From positions 1 to 10,636 of the forward strand of contig CASEFF010000014.1 of the NCBI GenBank assembly GCA_949287115.1: a stretch of 10,636 nucleotides of DNA, written 5' to 3'. The notes beneath the pieces are model-generated. The model saw only the letters and a program-made list of their open reading frames with translations. It ran no database searches and was not told the DNA's origin. Source of the stretch: an uncultured Bacillota bacterium. Its GTDB lineage: Bacteria > Bacillota > Clostridia > Peptostreptococcales > Anaerovoracaceae. How positions within the stretch are numbered: position 1 is the stretch's first letter; every line of letters begins with the position of its first letter. Both the position numbers and the translations under genes were made by a program. Below, one piece after another: positions 1-7,352 of this stretch.

Positions 1-99
1 CATCTCGCCTCCGAAATATACGGCATCCGCTCCGTATTCCACCGCTATCTTCAGTTTTTCAAGGTCTCCCGCGGGAGCCAGAAGCTCAGGTTTTTTCAT
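1..99 (-). CDS. U32 peptidase-family protein, N-terminal 33 residues (tRNA U34 hydroxylation, TrhP-like)
   Basis: Only the first 33 codons are inside the window; the gene runs off the left edge in frame. The visible peptide opens MKKPELLAPAGDLEKLK and continues to AVYFGGE, which is the typical N-terminus of U32 peptidase-family proteins such as B. subtilis YrrN/YrrO and E. coli YegQ. In B. subtilis, YrrN and YrrO (TrhP1, TrhP2) are needed to form 5-hydroxyuridine at tRNA wobble position 34, the substrate of the methyltransferase encoded just upstream here. The ATG at 99-97 overlaps the TGA of that upstream gene in an ATGA arrangement, which suggests translational coupling and a shared pathway. 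I infer a TrhP role from the neighbour and the N-terminal sequence; the fragment is too short to tell TrhP1 from TrhP2 or from another U32 subfamily. Confidence 0.85.
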   Translation of the reverse strand, partial: MKKPELLAPAGDLEKLKIAVEYGADAVYFGGEM

Positions 100-764
100 C
101 CTTCATACACATCCTTGTCAATGACGCTCACGGAGACTCCGTCACCCACCGGCACCACACACGTATCCGCATATTCCAGATGGGTTATATACTTTATGAA
201 CTCACGCATCCTCCTGATGCTCGTCTTGTATCTCCTGCCGGGATCGTACTCGTCCGACGCGGTCATGCCCTTCATGAGGACGTTGTCGCATATGACTAGG
301 GCGCTCTGCCTGCAAAGAGGCAGGGCAAGATCCCAGAATTCCCTGTAATGGCTCTTCGAAGCATCGATGAACACCACGTCGAAGATACCTTCCGGCTCTG
401 CGGACATCCCCTTCAGCACATCTCTCGCATCTCCGTACAGCACCTCGACTTCATCGGAAAATCCCAGCTCCCTCACGTTGACAAGGGCGGCTTCGTACGT
501 CTCTCTGTCCGACTCTATCGTCGTCACGCTGCAGCCGCAGCCGTCTGCGAAGCAGCAGGCCGAGTATCCGACTGCAGAGCCTATCTCGAGTATTCTCTCC
601 GGTTTTTTTATCTTCAGTATGCTGAGCAGCAGTCCCTCCGTATCCTTCAGTATTATCGGGATATGCTTTTCCTCGGCAAACTGTCTCAGCTCCATAAGCC
701 TCGGATTGGCGCTCTTATAGAACGAATCTATATACGCCGTTATGATGTCGTTGGTTATGTTCAT
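96..764 (-). CDS. trmR: SAM-dependent O-methyltransferase, probable tRNA 5-hydroxyuridine methyltransferase TrmR (YrrM)
   Basis: This 222-residue protein belongs to the COMT-like O-methyltransferase family (COG4122). The SAM-binding motif I is LEIGSAVGYSA at residues 59-69, with an acidic residue after strand 2 (E84 in TIESD) and GDA at 111-113. The metal-site residues of the family are visible as D134 in FIDASK and D160-N161 in CDN. The length is close to B. subtilis TrmR (YrrM), which methylates 5-hydroxyuridine at wobble position 34 to 5-methoxyuridine using SAM. The gene sits between mltG (one base upstream) and a U32-family gene (4-base ATGA overlap downstream), the same order as Bacillus yrrL-yrrM-yrrN. 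That context is what moves me from a generic O-methyltransferase to TrmR. No in-frame alternative start is seen just upstream of the ATG, and no strong Shine-Dalgarno sits at the usual distance, so expression probably depends on coupling to mltG. A methyltransferase for a small catechol-like substrate is the main alternative. Confidence 0.85.
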   Translation of the reverse strand: MNITNDIITAYIDSFYKSANPRLMELRQFAEEKHIPIILKDTEGLLLSILKIKKPERILEIGSAVGYSACCFADGCGCSVTTIESDRETYEAALVNVRELGFSDEVEVLYGDARDVLKGMSAEPEGIFDVVFIDASKSHYREFWDLALPLCRQSALVICDNVLMKGMTASDEYDPGRRYKTSIRRMREFIKYITHLEYADTCVVPVGDGVSVSVIDKDVYEG

Positions 765-765
765 A

Positions 766-1824
766 TCAATACCATATATTCTCTTCCACGGCCTTCTCGT
801 GCTCTTCGTTCGTCTTTGAATATATTATGGTCCCGTCCTCCGTGGCGAAGAAGAACAGATAGTCCGACTCCTCGTAATTGAGAACGCTGTCCATGGCTTC
901 CCCGTTTACGGCACATATCGGCCCTATCGGAAGCCCCGTATGCTTACGCGTGTTGTACGGCGAATCCGTATCAAGCTCCGACTGAGTGAACTGCAGCGAT
1001 GTCTTCTGCAATGCGTAGCCCACCGTTACGTCGCTGCCCAGAGCCATATCCTGATCAAGTCTGTTTATGAAAACACCGGCTATCTTCGGCATCTCCTCCT
1101 TGACGTTGCTGCCTTCACGCTCCACGATGGACGCCAGCGTCAGCAGTTCGTGGACGCTGAAACCGCTCGCTTCTATTTCATCGCGCCTGGCATCCAGCTC
1201 CGATTCCATCATATCCAGCATCATTTCCGTTATGCTCTCTATCGTCGGATCCTCATCCGTTATGAAATACGTTTCCGGATAAAGGTACCCTTCCAGCGGA
1301 TACATAACTCCTTCGGCCAGGATATCGTCCGACAGGAACCAGTACTCGTCTATGAGATCGTTGAGATACGCCTTGTCGGACCACTTTTTCATCAGCTCGT
1401 CGGCCGTGAAGGACGTCTCCTGAGCTATCGCATCGGCCACTTCCGGCACGGTAAGGCCTTCCCTGACTATAATCCTGTTCTTTGAAATATAATCGAAATC
1501 TCCCGTATTGATGGCCTCCATCATCTCCGGCAGCGTCATCGCTTTACTGAACATGTAGGTGTTGGCCTGAAGGGAATCGTACCCTCCTATCCTGGCGTGT
1601 ATCTTCGCCATCGTGTTGTTCTTGACGAGTCCGTTCTCGTCGAGGATATCCACTATGGCAGACGCGCCGCTGCCCTGCGGTATCTCAACGGTGACCGTTT
1701 CGTCATTTCCCGAATCCACAGCGCCTATGCCGTTGAGGTATACCACTATGCTCCCCGTCAGCAGTACGACGACTGCGGCCAGTATTATCAGTATTAATTT
1801 GAATCTGCCGTTTTTACCGGTCAT
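766..1824 (-). CDS. mltG: Endolytic murein transglycosylase MltG (YceG/YrrL family)
   Basis: This 352-residue protein is an inner-membrane lytic transglycosylase that cuts nascent peptidoglycan strands and is thought to set glycan length or end synthesis. Residues 1-8 are short and polar-basic, residues 9-31 form one membrane helix, and the rest lies outside the membrane. A LysM-like N-terminal part covers roughly residues 40-130. The catalytic YceG block is clear: ASIVEREGS at 231-239, which holds the family's catalytic glutamate, then IAGVFINRL at 248-255 and SDVTVGYAL at 264-272. YNTRKHTGLPIGPI at 290-303 and the EH near 340 are also family features. Where most members have NPG after GPI, this protein has CAVNG. 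The start has a good ribosome site (GAGG, six bases before ATG). It lies downstream of the efp terminator and one base ahead of the methyltransferase gene. No clear promoter is visible in the 100-base gap before it. Confidence 0.93.
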   Translation of the reverse strand: MTGKNGRFKLILIILAAVVVLLTGSIVVYLNGIGAVDSGNDETVTVEIPQGSGASAIVDILDENGLVKNNTMAKIHARIGGYDSLQANTYMFSKAMTLPEMMEAINTGDFDYISKNRIIVREGLTVPEVADAIAQETSFTADELMKKWSDKAYLNDLIDEYWFLSDDILAEGVMYPLEGYLYPETYFITDEDPTIESITEMMLDMMESELDARRDEIEASGFSVHELLTLASIVEREGSNVKEEMPKIAGVFINRLDQDMALGSDVTVGYALQKTSLQFTQSELDTDSPYNTRKHTGLPIGPICAVNGEAMDSVLNYEESDYLFFFATEDGTIIYSKTNEEHEKAVEENIWY

Positions 1825-1870
1825 ACTTTACCTCGTTTCCGGACATCCGTCCGTCATTTGTCTTTCTTCT

Positions 1871-1898
1871 TAAAAAGGGACGCCTTCACGTCCCTTTT
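1871..1898 (-). terminator. Intrinsic terminator after efp
   Basis: A perfect 10-base inverted repeat (AAAAGGGACG / CGTCCCTTTT, 1873-1882 and 1889-1898) encloses a six-base loop. On the minus strand it reads as a GGGACG stem with TGAAGG loop, followed by TTTTT. It begins 27 bases after the efp stop codon. An A-run on the other side makes it look able to work in both directions, although no plus-strand gene points at it. The U-run is only five long and is partly in the stem, so some read-through into mltG is likely. Confidence 0.85.
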
Positions 1899-1924
1899 CC
1901 GCAACAGTACGTCTGTATCGCACT

Positions 1925-2485
1925 CTATTTCGATCTTCCCAGATATTCTCCCGTTCTTGTATCTATCTGGATGGTCTCGCCTTCTTCGATGAAGATAGGC
2001 ACCTGTATCACTGCACCCGTCTCCACTGTGGCGGCCTTCGTAACGTTGGTCGCCGTATCGCCCTTTACTCCCGGCTCCGTCTCGATGACCTTGAGATCGA
2101 CGAAATTAGGAGCTTCCACAAGGAATGCATCTCCCTTGTAGAACTTTATTGTAGCCTCATCGTTTTCCCTGAGGTACTTCATCGCATCTTCCACCTGATC
2201 GAATGTGAGCGGGATCTGGTCATACGTTTCCTGATCCATGAAGTAGTACAGCTCACCGTCGTTGTACAGATACTGCATCGTCTTCGTCTCTATATGAGCT
2301 TTCGGGAATTTGGCATCCGGATTGAAGGATTCTTCCTTTATGGCCCCCGTAAGGATGTTCTTATGCTTCGTTCTGACAAAAGCCGCGCCCTTACCCGGTT
2401 TTACATGCTGGAAATCCAGGACAACATGCGGATCCCCGTCTATCTCAAATGTTATTCCTTTTCTAAAATCACCTGCGTAAATCAT
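1925..2485 (-). CDS. efp: Translation elongation factor P
   Basis: EF-P binds the ribosome between the P and E sites and relieves stalling at polyproline stretches. The protein is 186 residues, the usual family length, starting [10 protein letters not shown]. The tip loop of domain I is [10 protein letters not shown], placing the modifiable lysine at residue 32 as in B. subtilis rather than the K34 region typical of beta-lysylated enterobacterial EF-P. The C-terminal signature ([16 protein letters not shown] then VPIFIEEG) is intact. A longer reading frame beginning at base 2539 would add 18 residues ([10 protein letters not shown]...), but that extension has no counterpart in the family and its codons lie across the promoter -10 region. 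I therefore place the start at 2485, with AAAGGT about ten bases upstream. The gene has its own promoter and terminator, so it appears to be monocistronic. No EF-P modification gene is in the window. Confidence 0.96.
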   Translation of the reverse strand: MIYAGDFRKGITFEIDGDPHVVLDFQHVKPGKGAAFVRTKHKNILTGAIKEESFNPDAKFPKAHIETKTMQYLYNDGELYYFMDQETYDQIPLTFDQVEDAMKYLRENDEATIKFYKGDAFLVEAPNFVDLKVIETEPGVKGDTATNVTKAATVETGAVIQVPIFIEEGETIQIDTRTGEYLGRSK

Positions 2486-2522
2486 AAACCTACTGACCTT
2501 TCCCTTCCAACTGATATGTTTA

Positions 2523-2558
2523 CCTACATAGTATACCAAATTTCAATGCAGTTGCCAA
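2523..2558 (-). promoter_or_regulatory. Sigma-70/SigA-type extended -10 promoter for efp
   Basis: On the minus strand there is a -35 box TTGGCA (2558-2553), a 17-base spacer, and a -10 box TATACT (2535-2530). Each box matches its consensus at five of six positions. TG stands one base ahead of the -10 box, giving the extended form TGGTATACT. Transcription would start near base 2523, leaving a leader of about 38 bases before the efp ATG. It sits in the 77-base gap between the YlbF-family gene and efp. No hairpin terminator precedes it, so read-through from the upstream operon could add to efp expression. Confidence 0.82.
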
Positions 2559-2562
2559 TACC

Positions 2563-2925
2563 TCAATTGGCGCCGCCGGCTCCTCCGAACAGATCCATGC
2601 CCAGATCCGCCGTCTCGCCTATTATCTTATACACATCGGCCATCATCATGGAAAACCTCATGTAACACTGCATGTACTGGGCCGCCGTCGGATCCTGCAT
2701 CAGTATTGCCGAAAGCTGCTGCAACTGCTGAAGATCCTCCTGGGTGAACTCGTTGCCCATCATCTGGGACGCCTGCATCTCCATCTGCTTTCTCATCAGA
2801 TCCTTTACGGAGCTGCTCAGCTGCGGATCCTCGTCCACCAGCTTCTTGTACTGCTCATACTGCTTGAATTCTTCCGACTCCTTTATGGCCTGCGCCAGCA
2901 TGTGAGCCTGATCGTATACGTTCAT
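2563..2925 (-). CDS. YlbF/YheA-family small helical protein (possible RNA-decay regulator)
   Basis: This 120-residue, mostly helical protein fits the YlbF/YmcA/YheA family. The N-terminal pattern (VYDQAHMLAQAIKESEEF, residues 3-20) and the following pattern DPQLSSSVKDLMRKQMEMQ resemble that family, as does the C-terminal helical segment. The length resembles YheA more than YlbF. In B. subtilis the YlbF (RicF) protein works with RicA and RicT to steer RNase Y-dependent mRNA processing. This protein has only one cysteine (in QYMQCYMRF), so it is unlikely to carry the Ric-type iron-sulfur cluster alone. The tail is Gly/Ala rich (GGAGGAN). The gene starts 26 bases after the RNase J stop with a strong site (AAAGGAGT, about five bases before ATG), so it is probably co-transcribed with RNase J. 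A link to RNA decay is an inference from family and neighbour; the exact function is unknown. Confidence 0.8.
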   Translation of the reverse strand: MNVYDQAHMLAQAIKESEEFKQYEQYKKLVDEDPQLSSSVKDLMRKQMEMQASQMMGNEFTQEDLQQLQQLSAILMQDPTAAQYMQCYMRFSMMMADVYKIIGETADLGMDLFGGAGGAN

Positions 2926-2951
2926 ATGGTACTCCTTTCTCCATGCACACC

Positions 2952-4835
2952 TTACACTTCAAGAAATACCGGCAGTATCACCGGGCTTCTCTTCGTCTTG
3001 CCGTATATGTACTTTCTGAGTCCTTCTCTCACGGCCGTCTTCATGCCGTTCCAGTCCTTCATTTCTCTGTCGAGACAGTCCTCAAGGATGTTTTCGGCCA
3101 CATCGCACGCACCGTCTATCAGATCCTCGTTCTCCCTGACATATACGAACCCTCTCGATATTATATTCGGGCCGGAAACTATGGTGCACGACTGTCTGTC
3201 TATGGCAGCCACCACTATTATCAGTCCCGACTCCGACAGCAGTCTCCTGTCACGCAGCACGATGTTTCCCACATCGCCGACTCCGAGACCATCCACCATT
3301 ATGCCTTCCGCTTCCGCCACATGCTTCGTCACGGCAATTCCGTCCTGCGATACCGTCAGGCAGTCTCCGTTCTCCAGTATGGAAACATTCTCCTGCGGCA
3401 TTCCGAGGAGATGAGCCAGCTCGGCATGCGTCTTCAGATGCCTGTATTCTCCGTGTACCGGCATGAAGAACTTCGGCCTTATGAGGGAATGCATCAGCTT
3501 GAGCTCCTCCTGACATGCGTGCCCCGAAACGTGGGTGTCCGCGATATCGGAGTATATGACTTCCGCTCCCTTTTCCACCAGCTGGTTCACGACGTTGGCC
3601 ACCGTCAGCTCGTTGCCGGGAACAGGCGACGACGACAGTATGACCATGTCGCCCCTCTTTATCTTTATCGCCTTGTGATCGGACGACGCCATCCTGGCCA
3701 GCGCCGACATCGGTTCACCCTGGCTTCCCGTCGTTATCACCACCAGCTCCTTGTCCGGTATGTTTTTCGCCTTGTTCAGATCCACCAGCATGTTTGACGG
3801 TATCTTTATGTATCCCAGTTCCTTTGCCAGATCCACCACGTTGACCATGCTCCTTCCGGATATGGCCACCTTCCTCTTGCACAGGAGAGCTATGTCTATT
3901 ATCTTCTGTATCCTGTGCACGTTGGAGGAGAACGTCGCTATTATTATACGTCTGTCGGATCGCCTGAATATGTTTTCCAGCGTCCTTCCCACGACACGTT
4001 CGGAAGGCGTGTAACCCTTCCTCAGCACGTTGGTGCTGTCCGCCATCATCAGCAGCACTCCTTCTGATCCGATCTGAGCCAGTCTGGCAAAATCTATCGG
4101 ATTGCCGTCGACAGGAGTGTAGTCTATCTTGAAGTCTCCCGTGTGGAATATGCGTCCCGCCGGCGTTGTGATGGAAAGGCATATGGAGTCCGCTATGGAA
4201 TGGGTTATCCTGAGAGCCTCCACCCTGAAATTCTTTCCCAGTCTGAAAGTCTCACCGGCTTCGACGACGTGCATTACCGCCTTGAGATTGTGCTCTTTCA
4301 GCTTATTCTCGATCAGCCCCAGCGGAAACCTCATGCCGTATATCGGGACATTGATCTCCTTTAAGAGATAGGGCACTCCGCCTATATGGTCCTCGTGACC
4401 GTGGGTTATCACCATGCCCTTTATCTTCCTGCTATTCTCGGTGATGTACGAGAAATCCGGTATGACCTTGTCTATACCGAACATATCGTCATCCGGGAAC
4501 GACAGACCGCAGTCGATTATCATTATCTCGTTCTCGTATTCGATGGCGGTCATGTTCTTTCCGATCTCGCCGAGACCTCCGAGAGGTATGACTTTGATCT
4601 TGGGCGCATCGCCCGTCTTTTTTCTGCGGCTGTTCTGAGACTTTCTGTGAGATGCCGGCTTTGCCGTTCTCTGCTGCTTTGCCTGATTCTTAGATCCGGC
4701 GCCGCTCTGCGTCCTGCCGCCTGATGCGGCGTTGTTTTCCTTCGATCCTCTGCCGCGTCCGCCCTGTGTCCTGCCGCCTGTCTTTTTGCCTGTCTTTCGC
4801 GGCTTTGCGGGCGTATCGTTTTTACGTTCGTTCAT
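2952..4835 (-). CDS. rnjA: Ribonuclease J with a basic N-terminal extension
   Basis: RNase J is a metallo-beta-lactamase/beta-CASP enzyme with 5'-3' exo- and endonuclease activity on mRNA and rRNA precursors. With the start at 4835 the protein is 627 residues. Zinc ligand motif HGHEDH is at about 145-150, HTGDFK at about 231-236, ADSTN near 265, and the beta-CASP segments VSGHACQEE (about 436-444) and PVHGEYRHL (about 459-467) follow. The C-terminal domain runs to PVFLEV. The core matches the usual ~555-residue enzyme; the first ~75 residues are an added low-complexity stretch rich in Lys, Arg, Gly, Gln and Ser, probably RNA- or ribosome-binding. A GTG 27 bases upstream (4862) keeps the frame open but has no ribosome site, whereas the ATG at 4835 follows AAAGGA by five bases, so I chose 4835. 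The paralogue (J1 or J2) cannot be told from this alone, so the symbol is by family. Confidence 0.93.
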   Translation of the reverse strand: MNERKNDTPAKPRKTGKKTGGRTQGGRGRGSKENNAASGGRTQSGAGSKNQAKQQRTAKPASHRKSQNSRRKKTGDAPKIKVIPLGGLGEIGKNMTAIEYENEIMIIDCGLSFPDDDMFGIDKVIPDFSYITENSRKIKGMVITHGHEDHIGGVPYLLKEINVPIYGMRFPLGLIENKLKEHNLKAVMHVVEAGETFRLGKNFRVEALRITHSIADSICLSITTPAGRIFHTGDFKIDYTPVDGNPIDFARLAQIGSEGVLLMMADSTNVLRKGYTPSERVVGRTLENIFRRSDRRIIIATFSSNVHRIQKIIDIALLCKRKVAISGRSMVNVVDLAKELGYIKIPSNMLVDLNKAKNIPDKELVVITTGSQGEPMSALARMASSDHKAIKIKRGDMVILSSSPVPGNELTVANVVNQLVEKGAEVIYSDIADTHVSGHACQEELKLMHSLIRPKFFMPVHGEYRHLKTHAELAHLLGMPQENVSILENGDCLTVSQDGIAVTKHVAEAEGIMVDGLGVGDVGNIVLRDRRLLSESGLIIVVAAIDRQSCTIVSGPNIISRGFVYVRENEDLIDGACDVAENILEDCLDREMKDWNGMKTAVREGLRKYIYGKTKRSPVILPVFLEV

Positions 4836-4870
4836 AAATATCCTTTCCCGCTGTAGTGTCACGGGCGCCG

Positions 4871-7339
4871 CTATTTCACGACGATGTTTATAAGCTTGTT
4901 CGGAACGGCTATTATCTTGACGATGTTTTTACCTTCCGTAAGAGCTTTTATCTTATCGTTCTCTACAGCGATCTTTTCCATCTCATCTCTGGAAAGATCC
5001 CCCGGTATGTTGATCTTTTCCTTTATCTTTCCGTTTATCTGCACGACGATCTCCACCGTATCCTTTACAAGAGCCTTTTCGTCGTACTCAGGCCACTTCT
5101 GATCGTGAACGGAACCGCCGTATCCGAGATGCTCCCACATTTCCTCCGTGACGTGCGGAACGAACGGTGCGAGAAGGATTATCAGGTTCTTTACGGCAGC
5201 ACCGTAAAGGCCCGGGTTGACATCTCCTTCCTTGTACCTGTACATCTCGTTCACCATCTCCATTATCGTACTGATGGCGGTATTGAAGTTAAACCTTTCA
5301 CCTACGTCATCGGAGACTTTCTTTATGGCGTAGTTCATCCAGTATGCCATGGACTTGTCGGCTTCGCTCTTTATCTCATAGGTTTCCGGAACGTCCGCGT
5401 ACTTTTCCGAATACTCATAGACCATCCTGTAGACCCTGTTTATGAACCTGAAGCTTCCTTCAACTCCCTGATCCGACCAGTCCAGCTCCCTTTCGGGCGG
5501 TGCCGCAAAGAGTATAAAAAGCCTTGCCGTATCGGCTCCGTACTTCTCTATTATCTCCGCCGGGCTCACAACGTTGCCGAGGGACTTGCTCATCTTAGCT
5601 CCGTCTTTTATGACCATACCCTGGGTAAGCAGGTTTTTAAACGGCTCTTCCTGACTTACGTATCCCAGATCGTAAAGCGCCATCTGGAAAAATCTCGCAT
5701 ACATCAGGTGAAGTATGGCATGCTCGACGCCGCCGATATACTGATCGACGTTCATCCAGTAGTCCACCTTGTCCTTGCCGAATGCTTTTTCGGTATTTCG
5801 CGCATCGCAGTACCTCAGAAAATACCAGGATGAATCCAGGAACGTATCCATGGTATCCAGTTCCCTCTTCGCCGGCCTGCCGCAGACAGGGCATACCGTA
5901 TCTCTGAACGTCTTGCTCGTGGCGAGAGGTGATTCGCCCTTTCCGGTAAATTCAACGTCCGTAGGGAGCATCACCGGCAGATTTTCTTCCTTCTCAGGCA
6001 CCCATCCGCAGGTGTCGCAGTATATCATCGGTATAGGTGTTCCCCAGTACCTCTGCCTCGAGATGAGCCAGTCGCGCAGCTTGTAATTCGTCGTCTTCTT
6101 TCCTATGCCCTGCTCTTCCAGGTATTCCGTGATCTTCACGATGGCATCCCTGTTGTTCATTCCGTCAAACTTGCCGGAATTTATCAGCTTTCCTTCGGCT
6201 TCGAAGGCTTCCGTGAGGTTGTTGAGATCTATGTCGTCTCTTTCCGGATCGACTACAGGTATTATCTCAAGGTCGAAGGCCTTCGCAAAATCGAAGTCAC
6301 GCTGGTCGTGGGACGGTACCGCCATGATGGCTCCCGTACCGTAATCCATCATTACGTAATCGGAGATGAACACCGGCACTCTCCTGCCGTTGAGCGGATT
6401 TATACAGTATCTGCCCGTGAACTCGCCGGTCTTCTCCTTCGTGGTAGATGTCCTCTCTATATCGCTGATGTGCTGCACCTTCTCCACGTAAGCCAGTACG
6501 GCTTCCTCGTACTCACTTCCTGCAACCAGCTCTTTGACGTACGGATGCTCCGGAGCAAGTACCATGTATGTAACGCCGTAAAGGGTGTCGGGTCTTGTGG
6601 TGTATATCTCCAGATCCTTGTCATATCCTTCTATCTGGAACGTCACCTGCGCTCCGGTGCTCTTGCCTATCCAGTTCTTCTGCATCAGCTTTACCTTGTT
6701 CGGCCAGCCCGGCAGCTTTTCCAGATTATCCAGCAGTCTTTCGGCATAGTCCGTTATCTTGAGATACCACTGCGACAGTTCCTTCTTTCCGACAACTGTC
6801 CCGCATCTCTCGCACTTTCCGTCCACTACCTGTTCGTTTGCCAGTACCGTCTGACAGCTCGGGCACCAGTTTACCGGATTTTCTTTCTTGTATGCCAATC
6901 CCTTCTTGTAGAACTGTATGAATATCCACTGCATCCACCTGTAGTAATCGGGATGACATGTGGCGACCTCTCTGTCCCAGTCGTAGGAAAGTCCCAGCTC
7001 TTTAAGCTGGCGTCTCATCTCGTCTATATTCTCCCACGTCCATACGCTCGGCTCGACATCGTGCTTTATGGCGGCGTTTTCAGCCGGAAGTCCGAAGGAG
7101 TCCCAGCCCATCGGATGAAGAACGTTGTATCCCTTCATCTTCTTGAATCTTGCCAGCACGTCTCCGATGGAGTAGTTTCTCACGTGACCCATGTGGAGCT
7201 TACCTGACGGGTACGGGAACATCTCGAGGACATAGTACTTTTCTTTGCTTTCGTCCTCGGTGACCTTGAAGGAGTCCTCCTCTTCCCACTTTGCCTGCCA
7301 CTTCTTTTCGATCTCACCGAAATTATACTTTTCTAACAT
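4871..7339 (-). CDS. leuS: Leucyl-tRNA synthetase
   Basis: This class I synthetase charges tRNA-Leu with leucine in the cytoplasm. At 822 residues it has normal bacterial length. The HIGH-type motif is HMGH at 49-52 and KMSKS is at 582-586. A zinc-finger-like set of cysteines is at 159/162 and 176/179 (CPSC...CERC), with further pairs at 441/444 and 483/486. The editing (CP1) domain shows [12 protein letters not shown] near 247-258 and [17 protein letters not shown] near 332-348, both needed for clearing mischarged tRNA. The start has an excellent site, GGGAGGT, six bases before ATG, and the gene begins 13 bases after the yqeK-rsfS stop. There is no room for a T-box leader, so it must rely on the operon's upstream control. 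The stop is 35 bases ahead of the RNase J ATG. Confidence 0.98.
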   Translation of the reverse strand: MLEKYNFGEIEKKWQAKWEEEDSFKVTEDESKEKYYVLEMFPYPSGKLHMGHVRNYSIGDVLARFKKMKGYNVLHPMGWDSFGLPAENAAIKHDVEPSVWTWENIDEMRRQLKELGLSYDWDREVATCHPDYYRWMQWIFIQFYKKGLAYKKENPVNWCPSCQTVLANEQVVDGKCERCGTVVGKKELSQWYLKITDYAERLLDNLEKLPGWPNKVKLMQKNWIGKSTGAQVTFQIEGYDKDLEIYTTRPDTLYGVTYMVLAPEHPYVKELVAGSEYEEAVLAYVEKVQHISDIERTSTTKEKTGEFTGRYCINPLNGRRVPVFISDYVMMDYGTGAIMAVPSHDQRDFDFAKAFDLEIIPVVDPERDDIDLNNLTEAFEAEGKLINSGKFDGMNNRDAIVKITEYLEEQGIGKKTTNYKLRDWLISRQRYWGTPIPMIYCDTCGWVPEKEENLPVMLPTDVEFTGKGESPLATSKTFRDTVCPVCGRPAKRELDTMDTFLDSSWYFLRYCDARNTEKAFGKDKVDYWMNVDQYIGGVEHAILHLMYARFFQMALYDLGYVSQEEPFKNLLTQGMVIKDGAKMSKSLGNVVSPAEIIEKYGADTARLFILFAAPPERELDWSDQGVEGSFRFINRVYRMVYEYSEKYADVPETYEIKSEADKSMAYWMNYAIKKVSDDVGERFNFNTAISTIMEMVNEMYRYKEGDVNPGLYGAAVKNLIILLAPFVPHVTEEMWEHLGYGGSVHDQKWPEYDEKALVKDTVEIVVQINGKIKEKINIPGDLSRDEMEKIAVENDKIKALTEGKNIVKIIAVPNKLINIVVK

Positions 7340-7352
7340 CGTTTACCTCCCA

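Noticed and set aside
2943..3797. A plus-strand open frame of 284 codons opposite RNase J
   Set aside because: Antisense to an intact RNase J catalytic core; rich in His, Arg and Tyr, as expected of a reverse-complement frame.
4836..4862. GTG at 4862 as the start of RNase J
   Set aside because: No ribosome site precedes it, while the ATG at 4835 follows AAAGGA at ideal distance.
4856..5833. A long plus-strand open frame of 325 codons opposite leuS
   Set aside because: It lies wholly antisense to the clear leuS frame, has no recognisable motif, and its composition is the reverse-complement shadow of leuS.
6308..7207. A plus-strand open frame of 299 codons opposite the leuS 5' half
   Set aside because: Antisense shadow of leuS; no ribosome site, domain or neighbour supports it.
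7340..7352. T-box leader for leuS
   Set aside because: Only 13 bases separate the upstream stop from the leuS ATG, and these hold the ribosome site; a T-box cannot fit.
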